Assembly: GCA_008694505.1 (NCBI GenBank)
Contig: VZDJ01000667.1
Location: forward strand, 1-64,000
Direction of reading: 5' to 3'
From: Cyanoderma ruficeps
Lineage: Eukaryota; Chordata; Aves; Passeriformes; Timaliidae
DNA: 64,000 nt
Position 1 is the stretch's first letter. Each line of letters opens with the position of its first letter. Below, one piece after another: positions 35,101-49,076 of this stretch. The translations under genes and the position numbers were made by a program. A model generated the notes under the pieces. It saw nothing but the letters and a program-made list of their open reading frames with translations. It was not told the DNA's origin and made no database searches.

Positions 35101-38100
35101 TTCTTTTTTTTCTTTTAAGGAGCTGCTTTTCTTTGGAAGCTGAATGATAACCAAATCAGGGCTTAGTTGAACTTTTGAACTTTTTGTAAGACTAGGCAGT
35201 GAGTGGCATCTAAGCATAGAATGGAGTACTGTGAAAACCTCATGGATCATTATGTGTGGAAGAGCAGAGGTGTAATGGGTGTAAACCAACAAAAGATCAG
35301 CAGCAAATAGGGTCTGAAACACCAGAGGCAAGGATACTTCCCTGGTGGAGAAGATGTAGCTGAATCCTGTGATATTTCTGCATTTGAGCCTTTTCACAGC
35401 AGTGGTTTCAACAGGGCCAGGCTCCCAAGGATCTCTTCCTTAATTCTGACCTCCATGTTTTTTATATTTACCAAAGGTTATCCTGATATCCAGTCGCAGC
35501 TGGTAAGAGCAGCATCAGTGAGAATTTGCGACATGTCTGGACCTATTTCAATACCCCTAGTGAAAAGGCATGAGAAAGAGCTTTAAAACTGATCTTTATA
35601 TTTCTGACCACTCATTAGGCTTTTCAGTATGTCTTTTTCCTGATATTTTTTTCCTGGTTTATGAGACCTACATCAAGCAGGAAAGAAAAAAAACCACTTT
35701 TTTTCTGCTTGAAAAAATTGGAGGTGGAAAAAAATTGTTTTCATTTCCAGAAGCATTTTAAAGCCCTTCAGAGCCAAGTACTCTGCAAATCCACTTCAGG
35801 GTCTGAGCATCAGTGTACACTGTGAGAAAATGGTTTTCCTTGTAGCTGCTCCCTCAGCCTTTGTCCAGTTCCCAGCCAGAGGCTGTGGAGGTGACAACAT
35901 CTCTGCTGAAAGCCACAGCTCTTCTTCCTCTCTCTCCACTTCATCCTTCCTGGCTGTTTGGGAGTTCCTGCTTGCATGCAGGAATGGAGGAATAAGCAAT
36001 ATAATGCAACTAATTCAGGAGATATTGGATTTCATCTGCCAGAGATTAAAGGTTCAAGGTCAAATTATAGGCAAAACCAGCACTACTGCAGAGATGGACT
36101 GAATGTCCCAGGAAGGGGTGTTCTTTGAAAGACTGTTTGGTCAATTGATATTTTTTCAAATTTGAGGGGAAAATGGTGAGAAATAGGTCACTTAGGGCAA
36201 AGATAATATATAAGAATTGCAGAAGTAAGGACTAGTAGGTCATAAAACCCCATTTCTATCTGCCATGTGCTCGGAGTGCAGCCTGGATTTAACTATGATG
36301 AACCTACCACCTCCTCTGAAAGGCCTGAGTTTGTGTCAGCAAGTGCTCTAAGTTATAAAATAGGAGTTGCTTTGGTTGGCGTGGGAGTTATGTTTTTCTC
36401 TATTTTTATCTTGTTGATGCTATGAATGTATTACTGTTAAGCTACACTGAAGAGTAAGTCAGACTGCTGAAGTGAGCACAAATTCATTTGTGACTGTGTG
36501 TGCACAGATTAAGCAACAGGGCATGAAGGGAGTTTGATAACCCTGACATTTTTTGCTGGTTTTTGGTCTGTGTAATTTTGGTCAGTCTAGACAAGTCTTC
36601 TGTTGTGAGACTGACTGTCTTATTTTTGTTTGCAGTGAGAGCTGTCTGGTGATAGTTCTCTTCTGAGCACAGCAGGCTCAATTGCAAGTTGAATTTAGGG
36701 GTGTATTTTGCAAAAAAGGTGGCATGGTTTTGCAGGTAAAGAAACATCTAAGAAAGTCTCTGTGAGGCAGTCAGACACTTACTTGTTCTTTGAGTTGATA
36801 GAGTAGTTGGTGAAATGGTGAATTTCTGCAAAATGAGTATGAGTCCTCAGTTAAAAGATTTATGTAACCTGAACTAAAATCATAGGGAAGCAATAAATCT
36901 GGAACTTTTTTTTCAGCAGTATTATCACAGAGACAATTTTGTGTTAGCTGGTCAGTTCAGGAAGTCTAAACCACATTGCAACTAATATTTTACACATAAA
37001 GCATATGAGAAAACATATGGAATGAATTGTCCTTACTGAAACATTCAGCCAGGTTGTGAATCTGAATTGCTGCACCTGTTCTGCACATTCCTACAAAGAG
37101 ACACCAGCAAGAGGATATCCTTGGGTGGAACTGTCCCCTCAGAGGTAGTTGGCAGTGATTATTATGGGCCAGTGTGATGCACAAGTCATTTTCTCTGAGC
37201 GCCTATGGAATAGCCCTAGGAGGAATGGAAGTACTACTACTATTTTTCAGTCAGGCTGAACTGGCATGAATACTGTGAAAACTAGAAGAAATTGATTCTC
37301 AGCCCATCTTTCCATGCCCACCATGGAAGGGATTTCCTTGAAAACAAAACCCAGAAGAAGCTGGACTGTGCACCTGCACAGCAGGCCAGCAGAGCAAAGA
37401 GCACTGGATCAGACATATTCCTTAGATGGTGGTCAGTCTCAGATAGAATGAGCTCTGTGGGTTATGGGGTACAAACAGGATTTATTTCCGTGGTGCATTG
37501 TTAAAACAGGTCAGACCATGAGGATGTCACCTGTGAATCTTCATTCTCTCAGCTTCAGACAAGTACACAAAGGTATCAGGCAAAATCAGGCAATTTGTTT
37601 CAGTATTTCTGCCAACTTTTTGAAACTCATACTTCAGTCAAAGCAACAGGCAGTAAAAAACATGAATTAGAAATCATTTCTACACCTGGGCAAGTATTTC
37701 ACCTACACCACACTTGGCATGCATAAGTGTATGTCTTGATCAGTATTCACACTTGAGCTCTTCCCTAATCTTTATTTTTTCGGTTGGCTTAATTTTTTCC
37801 CCCTCCTTCCTTCATGGTCGTGTTCAAAACTAATATGGGTATATCCCTAAATCCAGATTTTTCCCCTGATCCACTGGGGACTTCCAAAAGGATTTTAAAA
37901 TAACCACCTGTGATATGAGGCCTTGCTGTGCCAATAAATTCCAAGGAGAATGGCAACAGGAGAAGTTGGGCTAAAGTGGTGTTGATCTACAAGTCTCTGA
38001 CAGATTACTTTCCCATCAATGCATATGACAAACCCACTCCATAGGTGATAAGTGTTGGCTGGGCTCCCAGCAGGAATCTTTGATTCCCTGCCTGACACCT

Positions 38101-39320
38101 CAGAAACTCTATTTTTATGTCTTTATTTAACCTAAGTGGCAAGGATTTCTCAGTTGAGCCCACAGAACATTAGCCGAGGTGGCAGCTATCATGGAGAAAC
38201 ACCTGCAGAGGATCTCAGAAGATCCTCTTAGCAGCAAGGTCTGCCTTCTTGGGGCTCCCCTGACACTGCCACTTGTGCATCTACCAGCAGGGAAGGGAAA
38301 TTATATCTGAGAGCAAGCTGTGTCCCTGCTCAGGTCATTCACTGGCCAGCCCCCATGGAGAGACGTGTTTCCCTATTGCTGGTGCCCACAGTGCCTGCAG
38401 AGCTCCTGTTACCAGTGAAATTCCCTGACTGAGTTTGTGCTTGATGAATTTTCTGCCTGCCAGTAGCCATGTGGGACCTGGTTCTCTTTTTTCTTCAGCA
38501 TGCCTTCTCTTCCATCTTCACAGAGAGAAGAAGGGAACAGAAATGACAGCTATCACTCTATTGGTGCTAATGGATTTGTAGGGTCTGACAGCACAGGGCC
38601 CATGATGTGAAAACGTCAGTACTGCTAGAGAGAATTTCCTGTCTTTCACTATTTCTCAAGGATTAATATTCTTTTCTAGAAAGTTTTTGCTCTCTTTCTA
38701 ATTATTGTTCTTATTTGCCAGGGAATGGCAGCCAGCATCCCTTCAGCAGGTTGCAGGAAACAGACAGGAGACTTACTTTTGATGAGTTGTGAAAGTACTA
38801 ATAGATTTATATTGTGGAAAATATGAAAGAGTGTGAAATTATACTTGCTGTCCCTTCTACAATGTGATTAATAACTAAAAGTACACTACTATATTTTTTT
38901 CCATTTTGGATGAGCAAGTTAAAGCACACCTGTCTCATGATGTCACAAGAGTATGAGAAGAGGCTTTTAGTGGCTTTTGAAACTTTGAGGATTTTGACAA
39001 CAGGGTTTTGTGTCTCACCAGCTCCAACAGACCTGTGAGATACCAAGAGGTGACTTGCACTTCATGACAATGAACAAGGAAAGTGAAGACAACATGGGTA
39101 GTCAGAGAGACAGAGTGGAGGGAGGAACTTTGATATCTGGGTATCTCTGGGGAACATTTAGGACTGTTTTCACATTTAGCTGTTGGTTTTACAGGTCACT
39201 TCCTGTCTGTGTTCTCCCTGACCCTGACAGTTTATCTCAACATGAGACAGCAGAAAGACTCCTTAGAGCTACTTTATGGCAGGATTGCTCTAATCTTAGT
39301 CTGTACTTGAGGTAAGAAAG
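29126..39320. other. Long AT-rich intergenic stretch
   Basis: About 10 kb without a supported gene. T-runs and A-runs are frequent, with an N at 33115 inside a T/G-rich simple stretch. The open frames (for example 34969-35397 minus, 142 codons) lie in low-complexity or Ser/Leu-rich sequence and match no family I know. No splice-consistent exon series was found. Confidence 0.45.
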
Positions 39321-39324
39321 TCAG

Positions 39325-39386
39325 TCCTTCCTTCCTTCCTTCCTTCCTTCCTTCCTTCCTTCCTTCCTTCCTTCCTTCCTTCCTTC
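39325..39386. repeat. (TTCC)n microsatellite
   Basis: Fifteen or so uninterrupted TTCC units ending at an N (39387). The pure tetranucleotide array is likely polymorphic, and its length here is not reliable. Confidence 0.95.
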
Positions 39387-39387
39387 N

Positions 39388-40250
39388 AAGAAAACCAACC
39401 ATCTAGTCTCCTTTTCTCAACAACATTCTCCTGTTACTCTACTCCTGGCAAAAAGCCCATTTTAAAAATTAGAGTCCTGATCCTTTGTCTGTGTCTCCAT
39501 GTCCTGCCACATCCAAGGCAGATGAAAAAGTTGGTATCAGCAGGAACATCTGATCACCAGACTTTGTGACTAAAATGTCATCAATTAGCATACCCTCCAT
39601 TTGAGAGGCAGAGTGGCAGAGAGCAAGGTGATCTGAGACATACAAGGTACTGAAATATCCATCTCTTCCTGCAGTGCTGACCTCCAGCCAGGTAAAGTGC
39701 TGACAGAGAATAAACGCTAATTGGAGATGATAATATGATTTGAGGCAACACAGAGTTTAACTGAAGACTTCTGTCATCCTGGAAAGGAAAGAAAGAAGAT
39801 ATTCCTTGTCTGCTCTCTAGAAATTCTTGGTCTCTGTGAGAGGAAGCTGTATTCTAATTTCTGTTACCTTGTGGTGAACTAATGAGGTCAGAACAGGTAA
39901 AAGCAAACACATTCAACCTATAGTTTCTAATGTTGCCCTTTGTTGGATTTCACTCAGGTAGTCATTTGAAAACTTTTTTATATATTAAAGTGGTGTGTGT
40001 CCCTCTGTGTTTAAATTCAATGTCCTTAATTTATTTCATTTATTTTATCTTATCTAAAAATAATTGTAAGGGCCTTGATTTTTTTTCCTGTTTGGAAAGG
40101 AAAAGTAAAGAAAAAAGAAAAACACCAAATAACCTATTTTCAAATGGTTCCATGACCAGGAATAATCCTGCCTCTTTCTCTGTTAACTTTTCTGAAAAAT
40201 TTTGCCCAGGTTCTTCCCCCTAAAGTTCTAAAAATATGATGTCATAACTT
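39388..40250. other. AT-rich intergenic DNA
   Basis: Nothing recognised. Confidence 0.4.
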
Positions 40251-40252
40251 TC

Positions 40253-40325
40253 CTTTTCATGAAATCACACAAAAAGGTTGGTAGAGACCACTGGAGGTCA
40301 TCTAATTCAGCTTCCCTACATGAGC
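40253..40325 (-). mobile_element. Short CR1 LINE 3' fragment
   Basis: The stretch with GGTTGGTAGAGACCACTGGA and GTCATCTAATTCAGC is the highly conserved text next to the 3' end of avian CR1 elements, read on the opposite strand. Only about 70 bases are recognisable. It is an old, truncated copy. Confidence 0.65.
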
Positions 40326-43300
40326 AGAATTTTCCCCCTCTAAAAAAAGTCTTGGTATTCACACTGAGTCTGATTTTATACAGACAAGCTACTGAGCATT
40401 TATCACAGCAACAGAAAAAATATTTCTTGGGTGATTTTTTAAGCTGTTTCTTATTTTATTAATGAGTAGTGGTAAACAGCACTGAAGTGACTTGCCGCTT
40501 CACACAAATCTCACAGAATGTATATATTCAGGAGGGATGTTTTTGTCAGAGGGGGCTGAGAGGCAAAACCCAAGCCATTAAAATCCAAAATGATGCTTAG
40601 AATGGGACAATAAAAGAAGCCATTTTTTTCAAGAATACTCCAGGTCCACCAATATCATGAATCTTGTGTGAAATGACAAGAGAATAATGAAGAAAAGGAG
40701 GTGGGGATGGGGGTAGGAGGAAGAAACAAGACAGAGTGAAAAAAGCTATGTCTGTTCAGCCGGATTTTGAAAGACTAAAAGAAGAACTGTGTTCATAACT
40801 GTCCAAAGAGGGAGATTTATAAAATTAAGAGTTCCTCAAGGAAAACAGACTGAAAGATGCATATACGCGAGGATTTGTGCTTCTGGCTGGTGTAACCTGG
40901 TTGAGTGGCTTTGGACCAAAGGGTATCATGGGCTTGTCAGCTCCTGGAGCTGCAGCATGGAGGAACTCAGACACCCTCTGTCCTGCTTTCACTGGTAGCT
41001 CCCACAGCTGGAGATCAGCAGTGTCACACCCAGTGGCAGGTGGCTCTGGGATGCTGGGGATGGACAGGCGCCTCTCAGCTTCAGCTGCTGTGGGGCCATC
41101 CCTGGGGACATCGCAGCTTAATGCTGAAAAGGCTGTGACACCACGGCAGGGCAGGGCTCTGTGGGGACATTTTCTACAGGACAGAGATGTTTTGGGGGGA
41201 CCTCAGTCTGTGGGGCCCAAGTTTGGCTGCAGCCCCTGCATCCCAGTAAGTGTTGGGTGCTTGGGCATGGCAAAACTTCATTGTTGCTGGTTTGGGTTTG
41301 GTTTTTTTTTGCCATTATAGTTACAATACCCCCCATTCTTCCTGTCTGACAGCCTATTTTGTCTATCTCCTGAATATCCCTGGTGCAGATTGAGTTGTAA
41401 CAAGGAACCATTACCCAATTAGCACAAAGCTTGTACATTACAGAAAGAAGGCTAATAGATTAATTTAAAAAGAAGTCCAATAGATTCATTTCACACAGCT
41501 GCAATCTAAATTTCCATTAGCAGCAGTTTAAAGAGACTGAGCCCAAGTTCATTCAAAGTAACTAATACTTGAACAACCTGCAATCCTCCCCATCTTGTGT
41601 TACAGGTAATAAATATTTCCTCTGCAGTCAATGCAGTCAATTCTCTCCAAAGTGCCTTTTAAATATATTAACAAGCAATAAGCTGCTGTCAACATGTTAC
41701 AGAAATTGATTTCCATCATAAAACACATAAGTAACTCTCAGGAATAATTTGGTAATTTTTTTGTATATGTTCAATCTTCACACATTTATTGAGAAGAAGG
41801 AATTTTCTTCTGCATCCCTTAGGAGAAATTTCTTCATGGAAACAACTAAGTGCTGATTTTTTTAGTTTTCCACCAATATTTAATACTGCAGAACAGAAAC
41901 AAGAAGAGAGACATTTTTCTCAAATGATTCAGGAACATATATTTACTTTAAATCTATATTTTGTTTTGGAAATACCATCATATTTTTCAGTTGAAAAACC
42001 AGTCTTTTGAAATTCTTCGATTGTGCAGCAAGAGTTTGTCACAAATATTTCTGCATTCCTGCTTGTCCATTCTTTTTTCTCAAAAACTATTGACTGGTTG
42101 AAACAGAGTCCTTGCAGCAACATGAGGGGAGCAGTAAAAGCTGTTGCCTGAGACAGTGACAGTGTTCTGGATCTAAACTCAGTAATACTTGCTGAAAATA
42201 CAACTCAGGAAACACTTGCAATAGTTGATCATTACTTGAGCTGAAATTCTCCACCTCTGCTTTGTCAAAAAACCTTCTTTTATTCACCTTGCAACTTTCC
42301 ACTTTGGACTCAGCTTTTTATCATCAGAACATACACTTCTTATTTGGAGGAAGCAGAAGTTCATTCCTCACAAAAGGATCTTCCAACAGCAGCTCCTTAG
42401 TCCCTTACTTTGCTGTTCAGTCTCTCTCATGGAGGATCTTATTGGTCTTCACTGGATGACACCTGAACCTCTCAGGAAATTCAGTTTGTATTGTCCTTTT
42501 AGCTTCTCAGTTTTCCTGGCCTGCTGGTTTTCCAGGCAGCTAGTTAGCCAAGCCTCTACTATGGAACATCAGAGGTCAGTGCTGTGGAAGCCTGCTGCAA
42601 AAATCAGATCTTCAAAGTCATTGGCTCACTTTGGGTATTTGTTCATGAGGGCCAATGGCAGCTGGGCAGAGGAGCATTCTCTGATTCCCACCCAAAATAA
42701 TCTCCAGGGGTTTGCTCACCCAGGGCAGTGCTGCTGCTTCGATTGTATGCGCCCCCCCTTGATGTCATCAGTCCTGATGGGACTTCACTACCTGTTCTAT
42801 TGTCTCATCACCGGACTCTGCACAATGTGTTTTACACCATGAGCCATTGCTTCAGTAAAATAATGTGAATTGAGGATCAGGAGCACAATCTTTTCTACCC
42901 AACTCCAGTGGTTTAATGTTTAGAATATAAGGTCAGCTAATTTCCTCTTTCCCTGTCTAAATCAGTGCATATATTTATGCAATATATTAAATTATTTTAC
43001 CTGGCTTAGGAAAGTTACTTTAGACAATATTCTCAGTAAAGTTAGTGAAAAGCAGCAGTTATAACCCCATCCATCCCACAGCTTCTGATCTAATTCTGCC
43101 ATATTGGAGAAAAATGCCCAGCAACAGGGCAGGTTTCCTCAGTCCTCTATTTCCCTTTCCAGACATATTCTACAATTGTATTCTGAAACAGCTAAAGGAC
43201 GTAAAACTCACTATTTCCTCTCAACACAAACACCCCAGTCACTTGACAACTCAACCAATTTGCTGTTTTCTGTCTGGGCAAGTGATTATTATTTTTGCTA

Positions 43301-45790
43301 TTTCCCTCTGTTGTTCAGAGTTCCATGTGCCACACAGGTTGCTGGCCATAAAATGAAGCAGTTTTTTACTGAAAATGGCTTCTCTGGATATTGTGGTAAG
43401 AAAAAAATCTTCTGCAGCAATGTGAAAACATTGCTGATAACTGGAGCCTCATGCCCAGGTTTCCTCCCTCCCCTGGTCTCCTGACATTCACAGACAAAGT
43501 CTGCAGAGGAGTTCAAGAGGAAGGCTGAACGTCAAACAGGAGGGTTTGAGGTGTTTGTTTCCATTGAGCCTTTCTCCTAAAGTACTGATGCTCTGCAGCT
43601 CTACTTATCCACCATGGAAACCAATGTTGGAACGGGCTAGGGAGGCTGCTGGAGCGGAGACCCAGGGTTTACCAGTTTGGAGTTCTTCCGGCAGAATGTA
43701 TACTCTGAGTTCACAGGTGCCTCACATAATCGGAACATACTTGGAAAGCCCTGTGAAACAAGTGCTGTTACTATCTCCATCATCCTGTGTACCCATTCTG
43801 GACAAAAACTCCTTTCCACTGGACAAGGAAGCCCAAAATACATTTTCAGCAGGATGAGGTAGCAGAGAGCTGCAAGCAAGAGTGAGACAGGAAGGTTTGC
43901 TATAAAAAGGCTGAACCTGCCCTCAGAATTTTATCCAGAAATTCTCTTTTGCTGTTGTCTCGAAGTCTAGATGCTGCCCTGCAACAAATAAACAAAGGGA
44001 AAAAAGACTTTGTCACAAGAGTGGTTTAAAATGTCCATACCTGATAAACATAAAACCCACCAGCCTTTGTATGAAAGAAAGGACAGACTGATGAACAAGT
44101 TCTCATTGATGTCACTATTTAAATAATGAGAAAAAGCCAAAAAAGTACTGAGTTGGCAATTTTTTTGCCATCATATTAGATGAGTTATTTCCCAGGACTT
44201 TCTCTTAACTGTGTCTGACTTTCTGTTGCCCAGTGGAGCAGCCCCTGATGGTCTTGATACAATTTCTCTTTAGACGGGAGCTGTGAGACTTTGGGAGGCC
44301 CAGGGAATGTGGCAACATAGGACTGACCATGCCAGCTCAGGTCCAAGGGTCAGTAAGTCTAGGATCATATCCCATAAGCTTTTTTAAGGAATATTAATTA
44401 TTCAAGCCTAGAAGTTGTTTTTGTACTCATGGTTAACGCTTTTTTGCAAGCAGTTAAGCTTTATGTAACAGCAGACAAGACGTGTCACCTGTCACACTCA
44501 CCTTGGGGCAGTGATGCAACTTCCAAAGTACTTTATTTTTGCTGAGCCCTTTACCAGTGCAGCTAAATTTCACCAGCTTGGTTGAGAACAAAGTCATAAA
44601 GTGAGAGAGGGAGGCTTATCAAGTAAATTAATTACATAAATTATTTACAAGTTAAATTAATGCCAGACAGCATGGATGTTGTATTGTAAGTCTGGCATAA
44701 AACTGAGGAGGCCAAACACTAACCACAGAATTAAATATAAATAGCCCTCTTTGATGTCCTCTAATTAAACACCCAGCAGAATGACTCACATCAAAAGCAT
44801 GTGAAGTTATCAAGTCTAAGAAGAAATTCCAATATTTAGAGTGTACCTGTCATCAAAATGCATACAGAAAGAAAATTACTCTTCCTCTGATGAGATTGAA
44901 CAGAAAAATGTCTTTCCACATGGCAAAAGCTATGAGATATTACTAAGTCTTAATTAAGGAATGGAAGAAGGTAATTATACAGTATACTAGAGGTCATTCC
45001 TTTGCGTGAAAGGAATCAAACCAGACTAAGCTGCATTTCCAAACTGCTTCCTGTGTACAAGAGTTGTCTTTCTTGGTGTTGCTCAATGAAGAAAAACAAT
45101 AGGACTATGCCTTTTTTTTCTACCATTTTCTTTAGCAGAAACCTCTTTATTGTCACCAAATGAAAGTGAAGCTGGGTAACCAGTCTCTGAACAGAAAGTG
45201 GAAATAGTTCGGTTTCAACTAAAGGGGACAGAAATAGGTGATTTGGCTCATCTTTGATACTGGATGACATAAAAAAAGTAGTGAACGTTGACTTATAAAT
45301 GCCTCAAAAAATTTTTGGCAACTAAGCAAGGACATCTAATTAGTTTTAGAAAGTATCTCATTACTGAGTGTAAATAACACAGTGAATGTAATTAACTTAC
45401 GCAATGCAAATTGCCTGTTGCCAAATATTTACAGTTGCAGCTTTACAAATAAACTTCAGACGCAGCTATACGCCAAAAGGAAAAGGAAGGTTAAAATATC
45501 TTTGAAAGCTCACATTTTTATAAGCATAAAACGAAACCAATCATGACTCACCAAAAAGTTATTAATTGCAAATTGCAGACCCATGTCCTCAAGTAGCTGA
45601 ATTCCTAATTTCACAGCCCAAGAAAATTCCTTCTTCTTCAGCGAGAAACAGCAGATTTTCCTCAAATGAGTCTGAAACTCAGCTTTTTTTTATTCATAAA
45701 AAAATGGAGTTGCAAGAAATTTTTGTTAGAAACTTCCCTCTCACAAAATAAATCCTGATCATAGCCCTGCAAAAAATACAAAACTTGGGA
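40326..45790. other. Intergenic DNA with a small GC-richer patch
   Basis: No gene was supported. At 40870-41290 the GC content rises and a 147-codon frame is open, ending near a donor-like CCCAGTAAGTG. It could be an untranslated exon but has no supporting partner. Elsewhere the frames (42429-42842, 43045-43484, 43546-43857) overlap frames on the other strand and show no domains. Confidence 0.4.
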
Positions 45791-45794
45791 AAGA

Positions 45795-46985
45795 AACACA
45801 GAATGTATGTGTAGGTTGGAAGAGACCTTCAAGATCATCGAGTTCAACCCAGCTCTAACACCTCAACTAAGTCATGGTATCGAGTGCCACATTCAATTTT
45901 CTTTTAAACACATCCAGAGATGGTGCCTCCACCACCTCCCCAGGCAGACTATTCCAATATTTAATCACTCTTTCAGTGAAAAACTTTTTCCTAATATCCA
46001 ACCTATATTTCCCTTGATGCAGATTAAGACCGTGTCCTCTCGTTCTGTCAGTTGCTGCCTAGAGAAAGAGACCAACCCCCAGCTGTCTACAACTACCCTT
46101 CAGAAAGTTATAGAGAGTGATAAGGTTACCTCTGAGTCTCCTTTTCTCCAGGCTAAACAACCCCAGCTCCCTCAGACGTTCTTCATATGGCTTGTTTTCC
46201 AAGCCCTTCACCAGCTTTGTTGCCCTCCTCTGGACATGTTCAAGCATCTCAATGTCCTTCCTAAACTGAGGGGCCCAGAACTGGACACAATACTCAAGGT
46301 GTGGCCTCACCAGGGCTGAGTACAGGGGAAGAATGACCTCCCTCTCCCTGCTAGCCACACCATTCCTGACCCAGGCCAGGATGCCATTGGCCCTCTTGGC
46401 CACCTGGGCACACTGCTGGCTCATGTTCAGCTGCTGACCAGAACCCCCAGGTCCCTTTCCTCCTGGGCACTGTCCAGCCACACCGTCCCCAGCCTATAAC
46501 GCTGCAGGGGGTTATTGTGGCCAAAGTGCAAGACTCGACACTTGGACTCATTAAACTTCATTTTGTTGGACTCTGCCCATCCATCCAACTGTTCCAGATC
46601 TTCTGCAAAGCCATCCTATCTTCCAAGTGGTCGACACATGCTCCCAGCTTAGTGTCGTCCGCAATTTACTTATGAAAGATTTAATACCCTCATCCATGTC
46701 ATCTATGAAAATATTGAACAAAACTGGCCCCAGCACAGACCCAGAGGGACACCACTAGTGACTGGCTGCCAGCTGGATACAGCACTGTTCACCACCACTC
46801 TCTGGGCCCGGCCATCCAGCCAGTTCCTAACCCAGCAAAGAGTGCTCCTGTCCAAGCCGCGGGCTGCCAAATTTTCCAGGAGTATGCTGTGGGGGGCAGT
46901 TCAAAAGCCCTGCTAAAATCCACATAGACAACATCCACAGCCCTTCCTGCATCCACCAAGCGGGTCACCTGGTCATAAAACACAC
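45795..46985 (-). mobile_element. CR1 LINE, 5'-truncated, reverse transcriptase C-terminal part
   Basis: On the minus strand this 1.2-kb fragment carries pieces of the CR1 ORF2 reverse transcriptase in order. YVDFSRAF lies near 46900-46980 and [19 protein letters not shown] at about 46680-46736. A shifted ADDTKL catalytic-loop region lies near 46650. [31 protein letters not shown] and [19 protein letters not shown] follow at 46059-46481. The frame breaks several times, so the copy is dead. The 3' end (low coordinates, near 45800) has the TTGGAAGAGACCTTCAAGAT text of CR1. CR1 is the dominant LINE of birds, which supports the host assignment. Confidence 0.93.
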
Positions 46986-48575
46986 TGTAATATTTCTAGA
47001 ATAGCTTACATTTTTGCTTTCTGATCAAGGGATGCCATAGCTTGAGTTTTGCTGTCAAATCAGCTACATTATTCACCAAGAAAATACTCAAAAATCCAGA
47101 GCAGTCTGGTAATTTGTGGAAAAACCATTTTCATTCTATTATAAGATTGATTCAGCATTATGCCTACAAAAGCAGAAGAGGAGAAAAACACACACCACAC
47201 CACTCATTCTCACAGTATTGGTTAAATGCTTGCAGAAAATTTTGCAAGCACAGGGCACATCCCATTAAAGGAATTATCAGTTCACTATGAAAGGTAGATT
47301 TCTGACTGTGTCAATTAATCAATTACTTTACAGAAGGCCCCACTTTTGCTGATTACACTGCTCAGGGAACAACCCAAGGCAGGGATGTTTCAGCAAAGTG
47401 AAATTTAAGTAGCAAGATTACACCACAGTTATGCACATAAAGAAGATGTGATTTACCACTGTGTTTTTGCCAATTTAGCTGCAGCGTAAATACCAATACT
47501 AATGCAATGGCACACGCTTGCTATGATTGATTACTAAGGGAAAATGGAAAAGAATATTTCATAGTTCTACAGGAGTCCTAAGGTGTGTGAAACAGGACCT
47601 GGATTACATTTCTGACCCCCAAGATAGTCTTTTCACCAAAGAAAAAGTGACGTTTCAGAGCAGATCATTCTACTTTTCTCCTTAATGGGATTTCCTAAAT
47701 CATTTATGTAAAAAGCAGAAAGAGCACTGAAAACCTAACCAACCCCAAACATCATCAAATGTGTCAGGGGATTATTCAAGTATTATTCAGTGTATTATCT
47801 GCTCTCATTGTGCCATCATTATGCCTTTGCCACATAACATCCAGATTAACATTGCTAAAATCAAACATTAACAAAACTTGACAACAAACCCCAAAATGCC
47901 AAGGGCTCCTTTTGTTTGGTTTGGTTTCGGTTTTTGTTAATACCAGCAGAGTTTTTTAACCAAACACTTCAGTGCACAGAAATTTGGTCATGAAACACTT
48001 TGTAAAAACTAATGAATAAAGGTGATGAAGATGAAGAGTGTTAGAGGAATTTTCTCCAAGCTTGGTGGGGTTTTTTTTCCCCTTTGTTTTTTCATTTTTT
48101 TTCTTTTTCAAATCATCATAAAACCACAAAGTGTGTAATTGTTTGGGAAAGGAATCACAATGGGAAAAGCAGGTAAGTTACCAAGTTTTTCTGACAGTTT
48201 TGAGCTTTTATTGTTGTTTTTAATTTTTATTATGTTGTTTTAAAAATTAGTATTTTCCTAAGAAAACCAGCAGCTAGCCTCTGATATAGCATATAAAAAA
48301 TCAAGATATGAAATAAAATTTTTTACATGAAAACATAAATTAGTAACATTTGTAAATAAACCCACCTGTTCAAAAATTTTACTTTATTTGTGTTTTTTTT
48401 TTATTTTCCTGATGATACCTACAAGTCATGGGAATACCAAGAACCATTTAAAACATATTTGTGTATTGGGAGTGGTCTTGTTAGCAAGAGTCTTTCAATA
48501 GTTCATTGTCAGTGTTTCATCCCTGTTGTTTTTGTGAATTATTAAAAAAATATGATCTAACACCAATATCCACTA
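46986..48575. other. AT-rich intergenic DNA
   Basis: No gene or element was recognised. T-rich simple runs lie near 48060-48110. Confidence 0.4.
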
Positions 48576-49076
48576 TGACCGACAAAGACTCTCTAACGGT
48601 TTAAAGTGAGAAAGTGTATGTTTATTATGATACAGGGTAGCGTGCGGGATAGCTCCCAAATACACACCGCAATTCACAGATGATCACAGGGTCTTTTTAT
48701 GTACAAGAATATTGAATACCCAAAACACAAATGCATATTCATAACTCTGGTACATCCCATTCCCCGCTTCGTATGGTAATTAGTAAAAAAGCTATTAAGC
48801 ATGTGTAGTTTGTTCTTTGAAATGGGTCGGTGATCTTTTTATGGGGTGAGGGTCTCAAAATGATGAAGTAAGATGGGTCTTCCTCGCTTTGACTTTTTAA
48901 TCTTTTAGTGCTACGTGACAACTAAATCCTGTTTTCCAGCACTGTTTGATGCTTGTATTGTGTTCTTGGAGTCCAGTAATTAGTCAGGATGTACATCCTT
49001 AAATCTGGCTTCTGTTAACAAAGGGAAGTTAGTCTGAGTCCATTGATTAGTCAGGATGCACATACATAGTTTGACA
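48576..49076 (-). mobile_element. Solo LTR of an endogenous retrovirus
   Basis: Read on the minus strand, the segment begins TGTCAAACTATG (49076) and ends TTTGTCGGTCA (48576), so it has TG...CA termini. It contains AATAAA (TTTATT at 48621-48626 on this strand) followed by an ACATACACTTTCTCAC word, close to the element's end as expected for R-U5. Within it an AGTCAGGATG word occurs twice (about 48982 and 49051), perhaps an internal U3 repeat. No internal retroviral genes adjoin and no clear target duplication was found. Confidence 0.6.

Noticed and set aside
40877..41320. 147-codon frame in a GC-richer patch ending near a donor-like site
   Set aside because: The amino-acid sequence is not conserved-looking (Gly/Ser/Trp-rich) and no partner exon was found; kept only as a compositional note.
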